A stretch of 64,000 nt of DNA from Streptomyces bungoensis (GCF_001514215.1 NZ_KQ948870.1:62001-126000), one strand, 5' to 3'. Positions 35,598 to 44,799 are shown, counted from the stretch's first letter. Made by a program: numbers and translations. The notes: generated from the letters alone by a model not told the origin.

Positions 35598-37145
35598 GTG
35601 ACAACCTCTCAGCTGCTTCAGGAACAGAAAGCGGGTGCGGCCCGCCGGGAAGGGCATCCCGGCATCGCGCTCACGGTCATCGCGGCCTGCCAACTCATGG
35701 TGGTACTCGACGCGACGATTGTGAACATCGCACTCCCGCACATTCAAGACGCGCTCGAATTCAGCACGACCGATCTGACGTGGGTGGTCAGCGCCTACAC
35801 GCTCACCTTCGGGGGGCTGCTGCTCCTCGGCGCCCGGGCCGGGGACATCCTCGGCCGGCGGCGGGTGTTCATCGCCGGGATCCTGCTGTTCACCTTCGCC
35901 TCGCTGCTGGGAGGCCTCGCCCAGGAACCCTGGCAACTGCTGGCCGCCCGGTCGCTGCAGGGCGTGGGAGGCGCGATCGCCTCGCCCACGTCGCTCGCGC
36001 TGATCACCACCACCTTCCCCGAGGGTCCCGAGCGCAACCGGGCGTTCGGCGTGTTCGCGGCCGTGTCGGCCGGTGGCGGCGCCATCGGTCTTCTCGCCGG
36101 CGGCATGCTGACCGACTGGCTGGACTGGCGGTGGGTCCTCTTCGTCAACGTGCCCATCGGCGTGCTGATCGCCGCCCTGGCACCGCTGTACATCAGCGAG
36201 TCGCAGCGACACCCGGGACGGTTCGACATCGCGGGTGCGCTGACGTCGACGGCCGGCATGGCCTCGCTGGTCTACGGGTTCATCCGCGCGGCGGAGGACG
36301 GCTGGCGCGACGGGCTCACGCTCGGCTCGTTCGGCGCGGCGGTGGTGCTCCTGCTGGCCTTCATCCTCACCGAGCTGCGGGTGAAGGAACCGATCACCCC
36401 GCTCAAGATGTTCGCGGACCGCAATCGCTCCGGTACGTACGCGATCATGCTCTATCTGGCGGCAGCCATGTTCGGGATGTTCTTCTACATCGTGCTGTTC
36501 GTCCAGAACGTGCTCGGCTACAGCCCGATCAAGGCCGGCCTGGCCTTCCTTCCGGTGACGGTCGCGATCGCTGTCGGCGCGGGCCTGTCGCAGCGGTTCC
36601 TGCCGACGCTCGGCCCCAAGCCGTTCATGGTCGCCGGTTCGACACTCGTGGCGATCGGTCTCGTCTGGCAGACGTTCATCAGTCCGGACAGCTCCTATCT
36701 CGGTGGGGTGCTGGGGCCCATGCTGGTGTTCGGGTTCGGGATGGGCCTGAACTTCGTGACGGTCACCGTCACGGCGGTCTCCGGCGTCCCCCAGCACGAG
36801 GCGGGTGCTGCCTCCGGGCTGCTCAACGCCACGCAGCAGGTCGGCGGTTCGCTGGGCCTGTCCATCCTGACCACCGTCTTCGGTTCCGCGAGCACGGACG
36901 AGGCGAAGAAGCAGCTGCCGAAGTTCCTGGCCGGCGGGAACCCGGAGCAGAAGGCGCAGTTCGTCAAGACGCACCAGCTGCCCGCACCCTGGGCGAACGA
37001 AGTGCTCGCCCACGGGATCTCGGCGGCCTTCGTCCCCGCCGCGGCGATGGCCGGGTTCGCGCTTCTGACCGCCTGGCTGGTGATCAAGGTACGCAGGAGC
37101 GACCTCGAAGCGCTCGCCGGAACGGCCGGCCCGGGCATCGGCTGA
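35598..37145 (+). CDS. MFS drug:proton antiporter, DHA2 (EmrB/QacA) family
   Basis: A 515-residue efflux pump with the 14-helix layout of the DHA2 family. Motif A-like GARAGDILGRRRVF follows TM2 (about 75-88), and motif C-like AAVSAGGGAIGLLAGGML lies in TM5. TM1 shows the conserved VVLDATIVNIALPHI. A GTG at 35598 follows a G-rich leader GGGGGACCC. It is divergent from the TetR gene and very probably repressed by it. The substrate is not predictable; this family exports antibiotics, dyes and toxic amphiphiles, so self-resistance or detoxification are both possible. Confidence 0.93.
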   Translation: MTTSQLLQEQKAGAARREGHPGIALTVIAACQLMVVLDATIVNIALPHIQDALEFSTTDLTWVVSAYTLTFGGLLLLGARAGDILGRRRVFIAGILLFTFASLLGGLAQEPWQLLAARSLQGVGGAIASPTSLALITTTFPEGPERNRAFGVFAAVSAGGGAIGLLAGGMLTDWLDWRWVLFVNVPIGVLIAALAPLYISESQRHPGRFDIAGALTSTAGMASLVYGFIRAAEDGWRDGLTLGSFGAAVVLLLAFILTELRVKEPITPLKMFADRNRSGTYAIMLYLAAAMFGMFFYIVLFVQNVLGYSPIKAGLAFLPVTVAIAVGAGLSQRFLPTLGPKPFMVAGSTLVAIGLVWQTFISPDSSYLGGVLGPMLVFGFGMGLNFVTVTVTAVSGVPQHEAGAASGLLNATQQVGGSLGLSILTTVFGSASTDEAKKQLPKFLAGGNPEQKAQFVKTHQLPAPWANEVLAHGISAAFVPAAAMAGFALLTAWLVIKVRRSDLEALAGTAGPGIG

Positions 37146-37460
37146 CCCGCCCGGAACGACGCGGAACAGCGGCCGACCGGGCCGCTGCCGGAGCACGGAC
37201 GGCACACACCCCGGTCCGGCCGGCCGCACCGCCCTCGCGGCCATGACCGTGAGAAACGCGGACATGACCAACAGGAGCACAGGCGGCCCGATCACCTCGG
37301 CCGACATGGCAGTCACCCCCCTTCCCCGATCTCCGACCGACCTCTCCGAACCGGTTGCTCGACCGGTCCGGAGAGGCAGCGGACACTGAGGGAACGGGGA
37401 GCCGTCACGCAGAGTTCCCGCCGAGTACGGAGAGTCTTCAGCTGGTGGTGCGGCGAACCC
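37146..37460. other. Convergent intergenic region with two hairpins
   Basis: These 315 bp separate the MFS gene (plus) from the ADP-ribosylglycohydrolase gene (minus). Two stems are visible: CAGCGGCC-GACCG-GGCCGCTG at 37167-37187, 21 bp after the MFS stop and probably its terminator, and a longer interrupted stem at 37341-37376 (CCTCTCCG...CGGAGAGG with an inner ACCGGT pairing). No gene is evident. Confidence 0.6.
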
Positions 37461-38366
37461 TCACGGAGTCGTCGGAACCCAGTCCGGCAGCACCTCGGTC
37501 CGCTCGCTCCACTCCGCCGGCGGCGCCCCCGCCTTGCCGGACGCGAGCACGCCGCCCACGATCGCGCAGGTGGTGTCCACATCCCCGCCCACCTGGGCGG
37601 TCGTCCAGAAGGCCGTCTCGAAGTCGGTCAGAGAACGGGCGGCCGACCAGAGGGCGAACGGCACGGTGTCGTGGGCGGACGTGCGCCGTCCGCAGCCCAG
37701 CACGGCGGCGACCGTGCCCGCGTCACCGTAGTCGAGCATGTCCCGGGCCCGACGCAGCCCCGCGCCGACGGCGCTCTTGGGTACCAGTGCGACGACGCCG
37801 TCGAGGAGCGCCTCAGGGCTCGGCGGGCCGTCGGGCGAGGCGACCAAGGCGGCGGCCGCCGCGACGGCCATGGCACCCACCACGGCCTCACGGTGCTGGT
37901 GCGTGGGGTACGCGGAGATCTCCGCCTGATGCGTCGCCTGCTCCGGATCGTCCGCGTACCAGGCGCCCAGCGGTGCGATGCGCATCGCGGCGCCGTTGCC
38001 CCAGGAGCCCTGCCCGTTGAAGAGGCCGGCGGCCAGCTCGCGCCAGTCCTGGCCCTCCCGGACGAGGCGGAGGAGCCGGTTGACGGCGGGGCCGTAGCCG
38101 CGGTCGAAGTCGTGGTGCTCGGCGAAGGAACGGGCCAGCGCGTCCTGGTCGAGGCGCCGGTGATCGGCCAGTACGGCCACCACCGAGCAGGCCATCTCCG
38201 TGTCGTCCGTCCACTGCCAGGGCCCCTCGGGCACCTCGCGGCGCTTGAGCAGGGGGTAGTTCACCGGAACGAAGAACTGCGAGCCCAGCGCGTCCCCCAC
38301 CGCCAAGCCGCGCAGGCTGGCCAGGGCGCGCTCCAGGCGGCCGGGAGAAGAGGAGTCTGCGGTCAT
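37461..38366 (-). CDS. ADP-ribosylglycohydrolase family protein (DraG-like)
   Basis: A 301-residue all-helical hydrolase that removes ADP-ribose from proteins or nucleic acids or acts on related glycosides. Metal-binding motifs are present: GDALGSQF (24-31), WTDDTEM (T53, D54, D55) and, near the C-terminus, GGDVDTTCAIVGG. The ATG at 38366 lies 12 bp after the stop of the histidine phosphatase gene, so the two form an operon with the phosphatase first. Whether the target is protein ADP-ribose or a small molecule is not clear from sequence. Confidence 0.9.
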   Translation of the reverse strand: MTADSSSPGRLERALASLRGLAVGDALGSQFFVPVNYPLLKRREVPEGPWQWTDDTEMACSVVAVLADHRRLDQDALARSFAEHHDFDRGYGPAVNRLLRLVREGQDWRELAAGLFNGQGSWGNGAAMRIAPLGAWYADDPEQATHQAEISAYPTHQHREAVVGAMAVAAAAALVASPDGPPSPEALLDGVVALVPKSAVGAGLRRARDMLDYGDAGTVAAVLGCGRRTSAHDTVPFALWSAARSLTDFETAFWTTAQVGGDVDTTCAIVGGVLASGKAGAPPAEWSERTEVLPDWVPTTP

Positions 38367-38378
38367 CGCTCTGCCACT

Positions 38379-39038
38379 CTATCCGGTGACCCAGTACGGC
38401 ACCGGGTCCCGCCAGCGCTCGAAGGGCCGGTCCAGTGTGTACTTGCCGTTCTCCCCGAGAACGAGCATCCGCATCTCGGCGTTCCCGGGATTCGACAGCG
38501 ACTCGAATTCGGCCACCGTCCAATGGAACCAGCGCATGCAGAACAGCCGCATCGCCAGCCCGTGCGTCACCAGCAGCACGTTCGGCGGATGGTCGGGCGC
38601 CTCGAAGCTGCGGAACAGGCTCTCCAGGAAACCGCCGACCCGGTCGTAGACGTCGGCACCGGACTCCCCCTGCGGGAAACGGAAGAAGAAGTGCCCGTAG
38701 GCGTCCCGGTACGCCTTCTGCAGGCGTACGTCGTCGCGGTCCTGCCAGTTGCCCCAGTCCTGCTCGCGGAGCCTCGGTTCCTCCCGGACCCGTATGAGGT
38801 CCGGGTCGAGGCGGAAGGCGCTCAGCGTCTCGTGCGTCCGGCGGTACGGGGAGACGTACACGCTCACGCGTTCCCGGCCGAAGACCTCCCGCAGGACCTC
38901 GCCGGTCTCCTCGGCCTGCCGCCGGCCGCGTTCGGTCAGGGCGAGAGCGTGGTCGGGCTCCCGCTCGTAGACGGAGTCATCAACATTGCCCGTTGACTCG
39001 CCGTGCCGGACAAGGACGATGCGCCGTGGTCGTGCCAT
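38379..39038 (-). CDS. Histidine phosphatase superfamily protein (phosphoglycerate mutase-like)
   Basis: A 219-residue enzyme with the catalytic VRHGESTGN motif (H12 as phospho-acceptor), a second arginine in SPYRRTHET, a glutamate in GESGADVYDR and the second histidine in LLVTHGLAMRL. These residues are all present, so it should be an active phosphatase or mutase; substrates in this family range from phosphosugars to proteins. The ATG at 39038 starts the coding region. It forms a two-gene minus-strand operon with the ADP-ribosylglycohydrolase. Confidence 0.9.
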   Translation of the reverse strand: MARPRRIVLVRHGESTGNVDDSVYEREPDHALALTERGRRQAEETGEVLREVFGRERVSVYVSPYRRTHETLSAFRLDPDLIRVREEPRLREQDWGNWQDRDDVRLQKAYRDAYGHFFFRFPQGESGADVYDRVGGFLESLFRSFEAPDHPPNVLLVTHGLAMRLFCMRWFHWTVAEFESLSNPGNAEMRMLVLGENGKYTLDRPFERWRDPVPYWVTG

Positions 39039-39182
39039 GCCAGAACCCTAGATCGAACGGCGGACGGTGGAGCACTCGTACGGGCCCCATACGGCGTAGG
39101 TCACACGATTCCCGCGTCCCGGGCCGTGCCGGGAGCCTGTGCGTTGGATTTTCAAATCGTCCGGGGTCGTCCGCAAGGCCTC

Positions 39183-39788
39183 TCAGACCGTCCAGGACGG
39201 CTCCAGGTCCACGATGTCACCTGAAAGGGCCGCGACGTCGGCTTCCGTCTGGGCGCGCAGGGCCAGGCGCTCCACCCGCTCGGTGCGGTATTTGCCGTGC
39301 TCAGCCGCCGACCGCCACATGGAAAGCACCAGGAACTCCTGCTCGGGCGCTTCGCCGAACATGCCCCGGATCATGCCCGGCGAGCCCGCCATCGCGGGGT
39401 TCCAGACCTTCTCCTGCATGAGCGTGAAGTTCTCGACGCGGTCCTCGTGGACCCGGCAGAGGGCCACCCGGATCAGGTCGGCGTCCGTGAACCGGGGCTC
39501 GAAACCCGTCTTCACGTCGAAGCGGTACTCGAACAGCTTGGCCTGGGGGTTCTTGAACGTGCCGGACTGGGCGGCCGCGAGACGGTCGTGGGAGCGGGCC
39601 ATGAAGGAGTCGTAGAAGGCACGGCTCTCCCAGAAGGCGAAGACGTGCGCCACGCCGGGTCGCTGCCGGCTCCAGCCTCCACCCTGACCCCGAAAACCCG
39701 GCTCCCCCAGAAGCCCCGCCCATTTCCGCTGCCCCCGCTCGAAGCCGCGGCGGTCCACCACGGTGCAGCGAATCCACTTGACCAGCAC
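39183..39788 (-). CDS. DUF4937 (YdbC-like) domain protein
   Basis: About 201 residues, starting at a GTG at 39788 (VLVKWIRCTVVDRRGFERGQ). Two related ferredoxin-like halves are suggested: KWIRCTVVD... with HVFAFWESRAFYDSFM, and LIRVALCRVHEDRVENF... with EFLVLSMWRSAAEHGKY, the pattern of a duplicated dimeric alpha/beta-barrel domain, as in antibiotic monooxygenase-like proteins. The function is unknown; oxidoreductase or heme-degrading activity is only a fold-based guess. No ribosome-binding site is clear and TTACGAT lies just upstream, so it may be leaderless. It is divergent from the TerD gene. Confidence 0.75.
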   Translation of the reverse strand: MLVKWIRCTVVDRRGFERGQRKWAGLLGEPGFRGQGGGWSRQRPGVAHVFAFWESRAFYDSFMARSHDRLAAAQSGTFKNPQAKLFEYRFDVKTGFEPRFTDADLIRVALCRVHEDRVENFTLMQEKVWNPAMAGSPGMIRGMFGEAPEQEFLVLSMWRSAAEHGKYRTERVERLALRAQTEADVAALSGDIVDLEPSWTV

Positions 39789-39938
39789 CGCGCCATCGTA
39801 AGGCCAGCGGACGTGGCGCCGGTCACGCTCCGGCGGAGATCGCCCGCGCATGCGCCCCCGCGCGCGTGGCACGATGAGGAACAAGCCCCGACTCCCAGGG
39901 AGTTGGGAAAAGGATCTCCAAGGGGGAAGGGAAGTCCG

Positions 39939-40487
39939 GTGACCGGCTTCAGCAAGGGAATCGGCAAGGTGGAGGTCTCCCTCAGGTGGGACCCCAGTCC
40001 GGCGGGGCAGCCGCCCACCGATCTCGACATCGTCGCCGCGACCTTCGTGTCCGGCGACCCGTACGGCACTCCGGCTTATCTGGTGCACTTCGACAGCCGT
40101 TCGCCGGACGGCACGATCAACCTCAACCGGGACAGCACGGACGGCAGGGGATTCGGCTGGGACGAGGTCATGACGCTGGAACTCGACCGGCTCGACGGAC
40201 GGTACGCGCGCGTGGTGGTCGGTGTCGTCATCCAGCAGCGGCCCGCGCGCAAGGCGTTCGCCGACGTGCTCCGGCCTGCCATGCGCATCCGCGAGGGCTA
40301 CACCGTGCTCGCCGAGGACGACTTCGGGTCGGTTCCCGGCGCCACGGCGGCCACGATCGGCGAGTTCGTGCGGGACGCGGCCGGCGGGTGGACCCTCCGC
40401 GCCGGCGTCCACGGCTTCGACGCGGACCCGGCCGACTTCACCCGGGTCATGGGCAGGCGCGGCGGACCGGGCCCGCAGGCCGTGTAA
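39939..40487 (+). CDS. TerD-family stress protein
   Basis: A 182-residue member of the TerD/TerZ family linked to tellurite resistance and to stress and developmental signalling in Streptomyces. The N-terminal strand VEVSLRWDPSPAGQPPTDLD leads to the calcium-binding DLDIVAATF pattern, followed by NLNRDSTDGRGFGWDEVM and VVVGVVIQQ. The GTG at 39939 has AAGGGAAG upstream. Such proteins bind calcium through acidic residues in these loops. It ends before a very strong terminator facing nrdJ. Confidence 0.88.
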   Translation: MTGFSKGIGKVEVSLRWDPSPAGQPPTDLDIVAATFVSGDPYGTPAYLVHFDSRSPDGTINLNRDSTDGRGFGWDEVMTLELDRLDGRYARVVVGVVIQQRPARKAFADVLRPAMRIREGYTVLAEDDFGSVPGATAATIGEFVRDAAGGWTLRAGVHGFDADPADFTRVMGRRGGPGPQAV

Positions 40488-40613
40488 GGGACCGCGATCG
40501 CCGGCGCGCGGGCCCGCTTTTCCCGCGCTGCCTCGCAGGGAGCGGCCGGGCGCGGCGACACATGCGTGTCGCGCCTGTCCGCGGCCGGTTCCGAGGTGCG
40601 CGTGGGCGGAAAG

Positions 40614-40649
40614 GGTGAGGGGCGCCGGCCATGGCCGGCGCCCCTCACC
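40614..40649. terminator. Bidirectional terminator, perfect 36-bp palindrome
   Basis: Each arm is 18 bases (GGTGAGGGGCGCCGGCCA) and the two meet at the centre without a spacer. It lies between the convergent TerD and nrdJ stops, 19 bp from the latter. In RNA the central bases would open into a loop, leaving a stem of about 16 pairs. There is no U tract. Confidence 0.8.
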
Positions 40650-40668
40650 TCACGTACCGCGTGTCGGA

Positions 40669-43566
40669 TCAGCTGCAGCCGCTGGTCGAGCCGCAGCCCT
40701 CGCAGATGTAGCAGGAACCGGCCCGCTGCATCTTCGTGCCGCACGAGAAGCACAGCGGGGCGTCGGCCTGGATGCCCAGCTGCATCTCCACCAGTTCGGC
40801 ACTGGTGTGCGCCTGCTTCGGGGCGGGCTTGGCCGCCTCCGGCTCGGCCTTCGGCGTGGCGACGGCCTTCAGCTCCTGGGCACGCGGCGCCGACTGGGCC
40901 AGGCCCTCCACGTCGACCTCGTCGTCGGCCGGCTCGTAGGAGCCGGTCTCCAGGTGCCGCTGGCGCTCCTCGGCGGAGTGGATGCCGAGCGCGGAGCGGG
41001 TCTCGAAGGGCAGGAAGTCCAGCGCCAGGCGGCGGAAGATGTAGTCGACGATCGACTGAGCCATCCGCACGTCCGGGTCGTCGGTCATGCCGGCCGGCTC
41101 GAAGCGCATGTTCGTGAACTTCGAGACGTACGTCTCCAGCGGCACGCCGTACTGGAGGCCGACGGAGACGGCGATGGAGAAGGCGTCCATCATGCCGGCG
41201 AGGGTCGAGCCCTGCTTGGACATCTTCAGGAAGACCTCGCCGAGACCGTCGTCCGGGTAGGAGTTGGCGGTCATGTAGCCCTCGGCGCCGCCGACCGTGA
41301 AGGACGTGGTGATCCCCGGGCGGCCCTTCGGGAGGCGCTTGCGGACCGGGCGGTACTCGATCACCTTCTCGACCGTCTCGCGGATTGCCGCCTCGGCCTT
41401 CTCCGTGACCTCGGCCTTCTCCTTCTCCTTGGTCTTCGCGGAGAGCGGCTGGCCGACCTTGCAGTTGTCGCGGTAGATCGCGAGCGCCTTGACGCCGAGC
41501 TTCCAGGCCTCGTAGTAGATCTCCTCGACCTCCTCGACGGTCGCCGTCTCCGGCATGTTGACCGTCTTGGAGATGGCGCCGGAGATCCACGGCTGGATCG
41601 CGGCCATCATGCGGACGTGGCCCATCGGGGAGATGGCGCGCTCGCCCATGGCGCAGTCGAACACCTCGTAGTGCTCCGGCTTGAGGCCGGGAGCGTCGAT
41701 CACGTTGCCGTGCTCGGCGATGTGGGCGACGATCGCCTCGATCTGCTCCTCCTGGTAGCCCAGGCGGCGCAGGGCCTGCGGGACGGTGCCGTTGACGATC
41801 TGCATCGAGCCGCCGCCGACGAGCTTCTTGAACTTCACCAGCGCCAGGTCGGGCTCGACACCGGTGGTGTCGCAGGACATCGCCAGACCGATGGTGCCGG
41901 TCGGGGCGAGGACGGACGCCTGAGAGTTACGGAAACCGTTCTTCTCACCGAGGCGGACGACGTCCTGCCAGGCCTCCGTGGCGGCGGCCCACACCGGGGT
42001 GTCCAGGTCGTCCATGCGGACGGCCGTGCCGTTCGCGTCGGCGTGCTGCTTCATGACGCGCTTGTGGGCGTCGGCGTTGCGGGCGTAGCCGTCGTACGGG
42101 CCGACGACCGCGGCCAGTTCGGCGGACCGGCGGTAGGCCGTGCCCGTCATCAGGGAGGTGATGGCGCCGGCGAGGGCGCGGCCGCCGTCGGAGTCGTACG
42201 CGTGGCCGGTGGCCATCAGCAGGGCGCCCAGGTTGGCGTAGCCGATGCCGAGCTGGCGGAACGCGCGCGTGTTCTCGCCGATCTTCTGGGTCGGGAAGTC
42301 CGCGAAGCAGATCGAGATGTCCATCGCGGTGATGACCAGCTCGACGACCTTCTGGAAACGCTCGGTCTCGAAGGACTGGTGGCCCTTGCTGTCGTCCTTG
42401 AGGAACTTCATCAGGTTCAGCGAGGCCAGGTTGCAGGACGTGTTGTCCAGGTGCATGTACTCGCTGCACGGGTTCGACGCGGTGATCCGGCCGGACTCGG
42501 GGCAGGTGTGCCAGTTGTTGATCGTGTCGTCGTACTGGATGCCCGGGTCGGCGCAGGCCCAGGCGGCCTCGGCGATCTTGTGGAAGAGACCCTTGGCGTC
42601 GACCTCCTCGATGACCTCGCCGGTCATACGGGCGCGCAGGCCGAACTTGCCGCCGTCCTCGACCGCCTTCATGAACTCGTCGTTCACGCGGACCGAGTTG
42701 TTGGCGTTCTGGTACTGGACGGACGTGATGTCGTCACCGCCCAGGTCCATGTCGAAGCCCGCGTCGCGCAGGACGCGGATCTTCTCCTCCTCGCTGACCT
42801 TCGTCTGGATGAAGTCCTCGATGTCGGGGTGGTCGACGTCGAGCACGACCATCTTGGCGGCGCGGCGGGTGGCACCACCGGACTTGATGGTGCCGGCGGA
42901 GGCGTCGGCGCCGCGCATGAAGGAGACGGGACCGGAGGCGTTGCCGCCCGAGGACAGCAGTTCCTTGGAGGAGCGGATGCGGGAGAGGTTCAGGCCGGCA
43001 CCGGAGCCGCCCTTGAAGATCATGCCCTCTTCCTTGTACCAGTCGAGGATCGACTCCATGGAGTCGTCGACGGACAGGATGAAGCAGGCGGAGACCTGCT
43101 GGGGCTGCGGGGTGCCGACGTTGAACCAGACCGGGCTGTTGAAGCTGAAGATCTGGTGCAGGAGGGCGTACGCCAGCTCGTGCTCGAAGATCTCGGCGTC
43201 GGCGGGCGAGGCGAAGTACTTGTAGTCCTCACCGGCCTTCCGGTACGTCTTCACGATGCGGTCGATCAGCTGCCTGAGGCTGGTCTCGCGCTGGGGGGTG
43301 CCCACGGCACCGCGGAAGTACTTGCTGGTGACGATGTTGACCGCGTTCACCGACCAGAAGTCGGGGAACTCGACGCCACGCTGCTCGAAGTTGACCGAGC
43401 CGTCGCGCCAGTTGGTCATGACGACGTCCCGGCGCTCCCAGCTCACCTCGTCGTACGGGTGTACGCCGGGGGTGGTGTGGATGCGCTCGATCTGCAGTCC
43501 CTTGATCCCCGCCTTGCCGCCCTTGGCTCGGGAACCTCGTGCCGGACCGCTCGCCGTCTCTGTCAT
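40669..43566 (-). CDS. nrdJ: Vitamin B12-dependent (class II) ribonucleotide reductase
   Basis: It reduces ribonucleotides to deoxyribonucleotides using adenosylcobalamin and works with or without oxygen. The 965 residues include the catalytic barrel with NPCSEYMHLDNTSCNLASLN and SACFIL-type cysteine motifs, VLAPTGTIG, and the C-terminal redox cysteines SCGTKMQRAGSCYICEGCG, which form a zinc-ribbon-like end. The ATG at 43566 has GGGAGGCGG before it; a start 21 bases upstream is less likely. It is the second gene of an operon with nrdR. In Streptomyces it coexists with a class I enzyme elsewhere, and NrdR represses both sets. Confidence 0.95.
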   Translation of the reverse strand: MTETASGPARGSRAKGGKAGIKGLQIERIHTTPGVHPYDEVSWERRDVVMTNWRDGSVNFEQRGVEFPDFWSVNAVNIVTSKYFRGAVGTPQRETSLRQLIDRIVKTYRKAGEDYKYFASPADAEIFEHELAYALLHQIFSFNSPVWFNVGTPQPQQVSACFILSVDDSMESILDWYKEEGMIFKGGSGAGLNLSRIRSSKELLSSGGNASGPVSFMRGADASAGTIKSGGATRRAAKMVVLDVDHPDIEDFIQTKVSEEEKIRVLRDAGFDMDLGGDDITSVQYQNANNSVRVNDEFMKAVEDGGKFGLRARMTGEVIEEVDAKGLFHKIAEAAWACADPGIQYDDTINNWHTCPESGRITASNPCSEYMHLDNTSCNLASLNLMKFLKDDSKGHQSFETERFQKVVELVITAMDISICFADFPTQKIGENTRAFRQLGIGYANLGALLMATGHAYDSDGGRALAGAITSLMTGTAYRRSAELAAVVGPYDGYARNADAHKRVMKQHADANGTAVRMDDLDTPVWAAATEAWQDVVRLGEKNGFRNSQASVLAPTGTIGLAMSCDTTGVEPDLALVKFKKLVGGGSMQIVNGTVPQALRRLGYQEEQIEAIVAHIAEHGNVIDAPGLKPEHYEVFDCAMGERAISPMGHVRMMAAIQPWISGAISKTVNMPETATVEEVEEIYYEAWKLGVKALAIYRDNCKVGQPLSAKTKEKEKAEVTEKAEAAIRETVEKVIEYRPVRKRLPKGRPGITTSFTVGGAEGYMTANSYPDDGLGEVFLKMSKQGSTLAGMMDAFSIAVSVGLQYGVPLETYVSKFTNMRFEPAGMTDDPDVRMAQSIVDYIFRRLALDFLPFETRSALGIHSAEERQRHLETGSYEPADDEVDVEGLAQSAPRAQELKAVATPKAEPEAAKPAPKQAHTSAELVEMQLGIQADAPLCFSCGTKMQRAGSCYICEGCGSTSGCS

Positions 43567-43730
43567 GCCGCCTCCCTGTACGGGCAAAAACGCCCTGAAG
43601 TGCCACGATGTTCCCGTGGCACGGTGGTGTGTCGTGTGTTGCGGGCACCCTCACGCTGCCGCCCGCAACTCGTCTTCGATCGCCGCCCCGGTCCGGAACC
43701 CGGGTCTCCGTCCGGTCTCCGGACCGCCCG

Positions 43731-44282
43731 TCAGTCGGCGGCGTGGGCGGGCAGGGGAACCTGGGTGGTCCCCGCGGACCCGCGTTCGTCTTCCTGGCTC
43801 CCCGCTCCCGCGTCTCCGTCGTCCGCGTCGGGGCCCCGTGTCGCCTGCCTCAGCTCCGCGATGGCGGCCTCGAAGTCCTCGAGCGAGTCGAACGCCCGAT
43901 AGACGGAGGCGAATCGCAGGTAGGCGACGAGGTCGAGTTCCTGCAACGGGCCGAGTATGGCCAGACCCACGTCATGGGTGGTCAGCTCGGCGCTTCCGGT
44001 GGCCCGCACCGCCTCCTCGACCCGCTGGCCGAGCTGGGCGAGTGCGTCCTCGGTGACAGGCCGTCCCTGGCATGCCTTGCGCACACCATTGATGATCTTG
44101 GTACGGCTGAACGGCTCGGTGACTCCCGACCGCTTGACCACCATGAGCGAGCACGTCTCCACGGTCGTGAAACGACGGGAGCAGTCGGGGCACTGGCGGC
44201 GCCTGCGGATCGAGGTGCCGTCATCGGTCGTGCGACTGTCGACCACACGGCTGTCGGGGTGCCTGCAGAAGGGGCAGTGCAT
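43731..44282 (-). CDS. nrdR: Transcriptional repressor NrdR
   Basis: It represses ribonucleotide reductase genes when dATP/ATP occupy its nucleotide domain. The 183 residues show the zinc ribbon with C3, C6, C31 and C34 (HCPFCRHPD...RRQCPDC), the nucleic-acid-binding RRRR, then the ATP-cone (about 48-140) with KRSGVTEPFSRTKI. The acidic C-terminal tail of about 40 residues is longer than in E. coli. Start: the ATG at 44282 (MHCPFC) with GGAGG-rich leader; a TTG three codons earlier is possible. Two NrdR boxes lie about 120-165 bp upstream, so it is autoregulated together with nrdJ. Confidence 0.96.
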   Translation of the reverse strand: MHCPFCRHPDSRVVDSRTTDDGTSIRRRRQCPDCSRRFTTVETCSLMVVKRSGVTEPFSRTKIINGVRKACQGRPVTEDALAQLGQRVEEAVRATGSAELTTHDVGLAILGPLQELDLVAYLRFASVYRAFDSLEDFEAAIAELRQATRGPDADDGDAGAGSQEDERGSAGTTQVPLPAHAAD

Positions 44283-44400
44283 GATCTCCAACCCTCCTCA
44301 CAGCAGACTCAACAGCCTCGCCGGACCTCATGGGCCCCGCGAAGCAGCCCTAAGCATAGGCGATCGCGAGGGTCCGAGAGACCCGGGGGGCGACGGGAAA

Positions 44401-44446
44401 ACACAACTTGTGGGCTGCTGTAGCCATCCAAGCACTAGATGTGGGG
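44401..44446 (-). promoter_or_regulatory. Pair of NrdR boxes
   Basis: On the plus strand ACACAACTTGTGGGCT (44401-44416) and AGCACTAGATGTGGGG (44431-44446) both follow the NrdR box pattern (ACACnAnnTnTnGTGT-like). They are 30 bp apart centre to centre, close to three helical turns, as expected for NrdR binding to one DNA face. They lie upstream of nrdR-nrdJ and probably cover its promoter. Confidence 0.7.
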
Positions 44447-44724
44447 ATTGGCTCATACATCGAGGCGACGGTGCGTGTCGGCACACGGGTCGCCGCCCCC
44501 GGCTACCCGCGAACGACCGGGACGAACACGCGGGCGCGCGGACGTACCGCTGCCGCGGTTACGGAGATACCGTGGTCGCCGCACGGAGGACACGTGGGAC
44601 TCCGGCGCAGATGGCACCCGGATCCCGGTTGACGGGGCTCCGGATGGCAGACTGGGGACGCCACCCACGAGGTGACCCGCCCCGGCGGTGAAGAGTACAA
44701 CAATGGGCGCTTTTGTCCGCCAGG

Positions 44725-44764
44725 GATCGCGTCAGCAATACACCCGGACACACGATCGCGTCAG
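44725..44764 (+). repeat. 11-bp direct repeat upstream of lexA
   Basis: GATCGCGTCAG occurs at 44725-44735 and again at 44754-44764, a period of 29 bp, just upstream of the SOS box. Two same-face sites about three turns apart could bind a regulator; none is known to me. Confidence 0.5.
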
Positions 44765-44783
44765 GTGAATCGCACTTTTTCAC

Positions 44784-44799
44784 TCGAACGTGTGTTTGG
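44784..44799 (+). promoter_or_regulatory. SOS box (LexA operator) upstream of lexA
   Basis: TCGAACGTGTGTTTGG matches the Gram-positive LexA site CGAAC-N4-GTTYG, with GAAC and GTTT half-sites. It lies 60-75 bp upstream of the lexA start and indicates autorepression relieved by DNA damage. Confidence 0.8.

Noticed and set aside
44292..44400. Cobalamin riboswitch upstream of the B12-dependent reductase operon
   Set aside because: No B12-box-like sequence is visible; the leader shows NrdR boxes instead.
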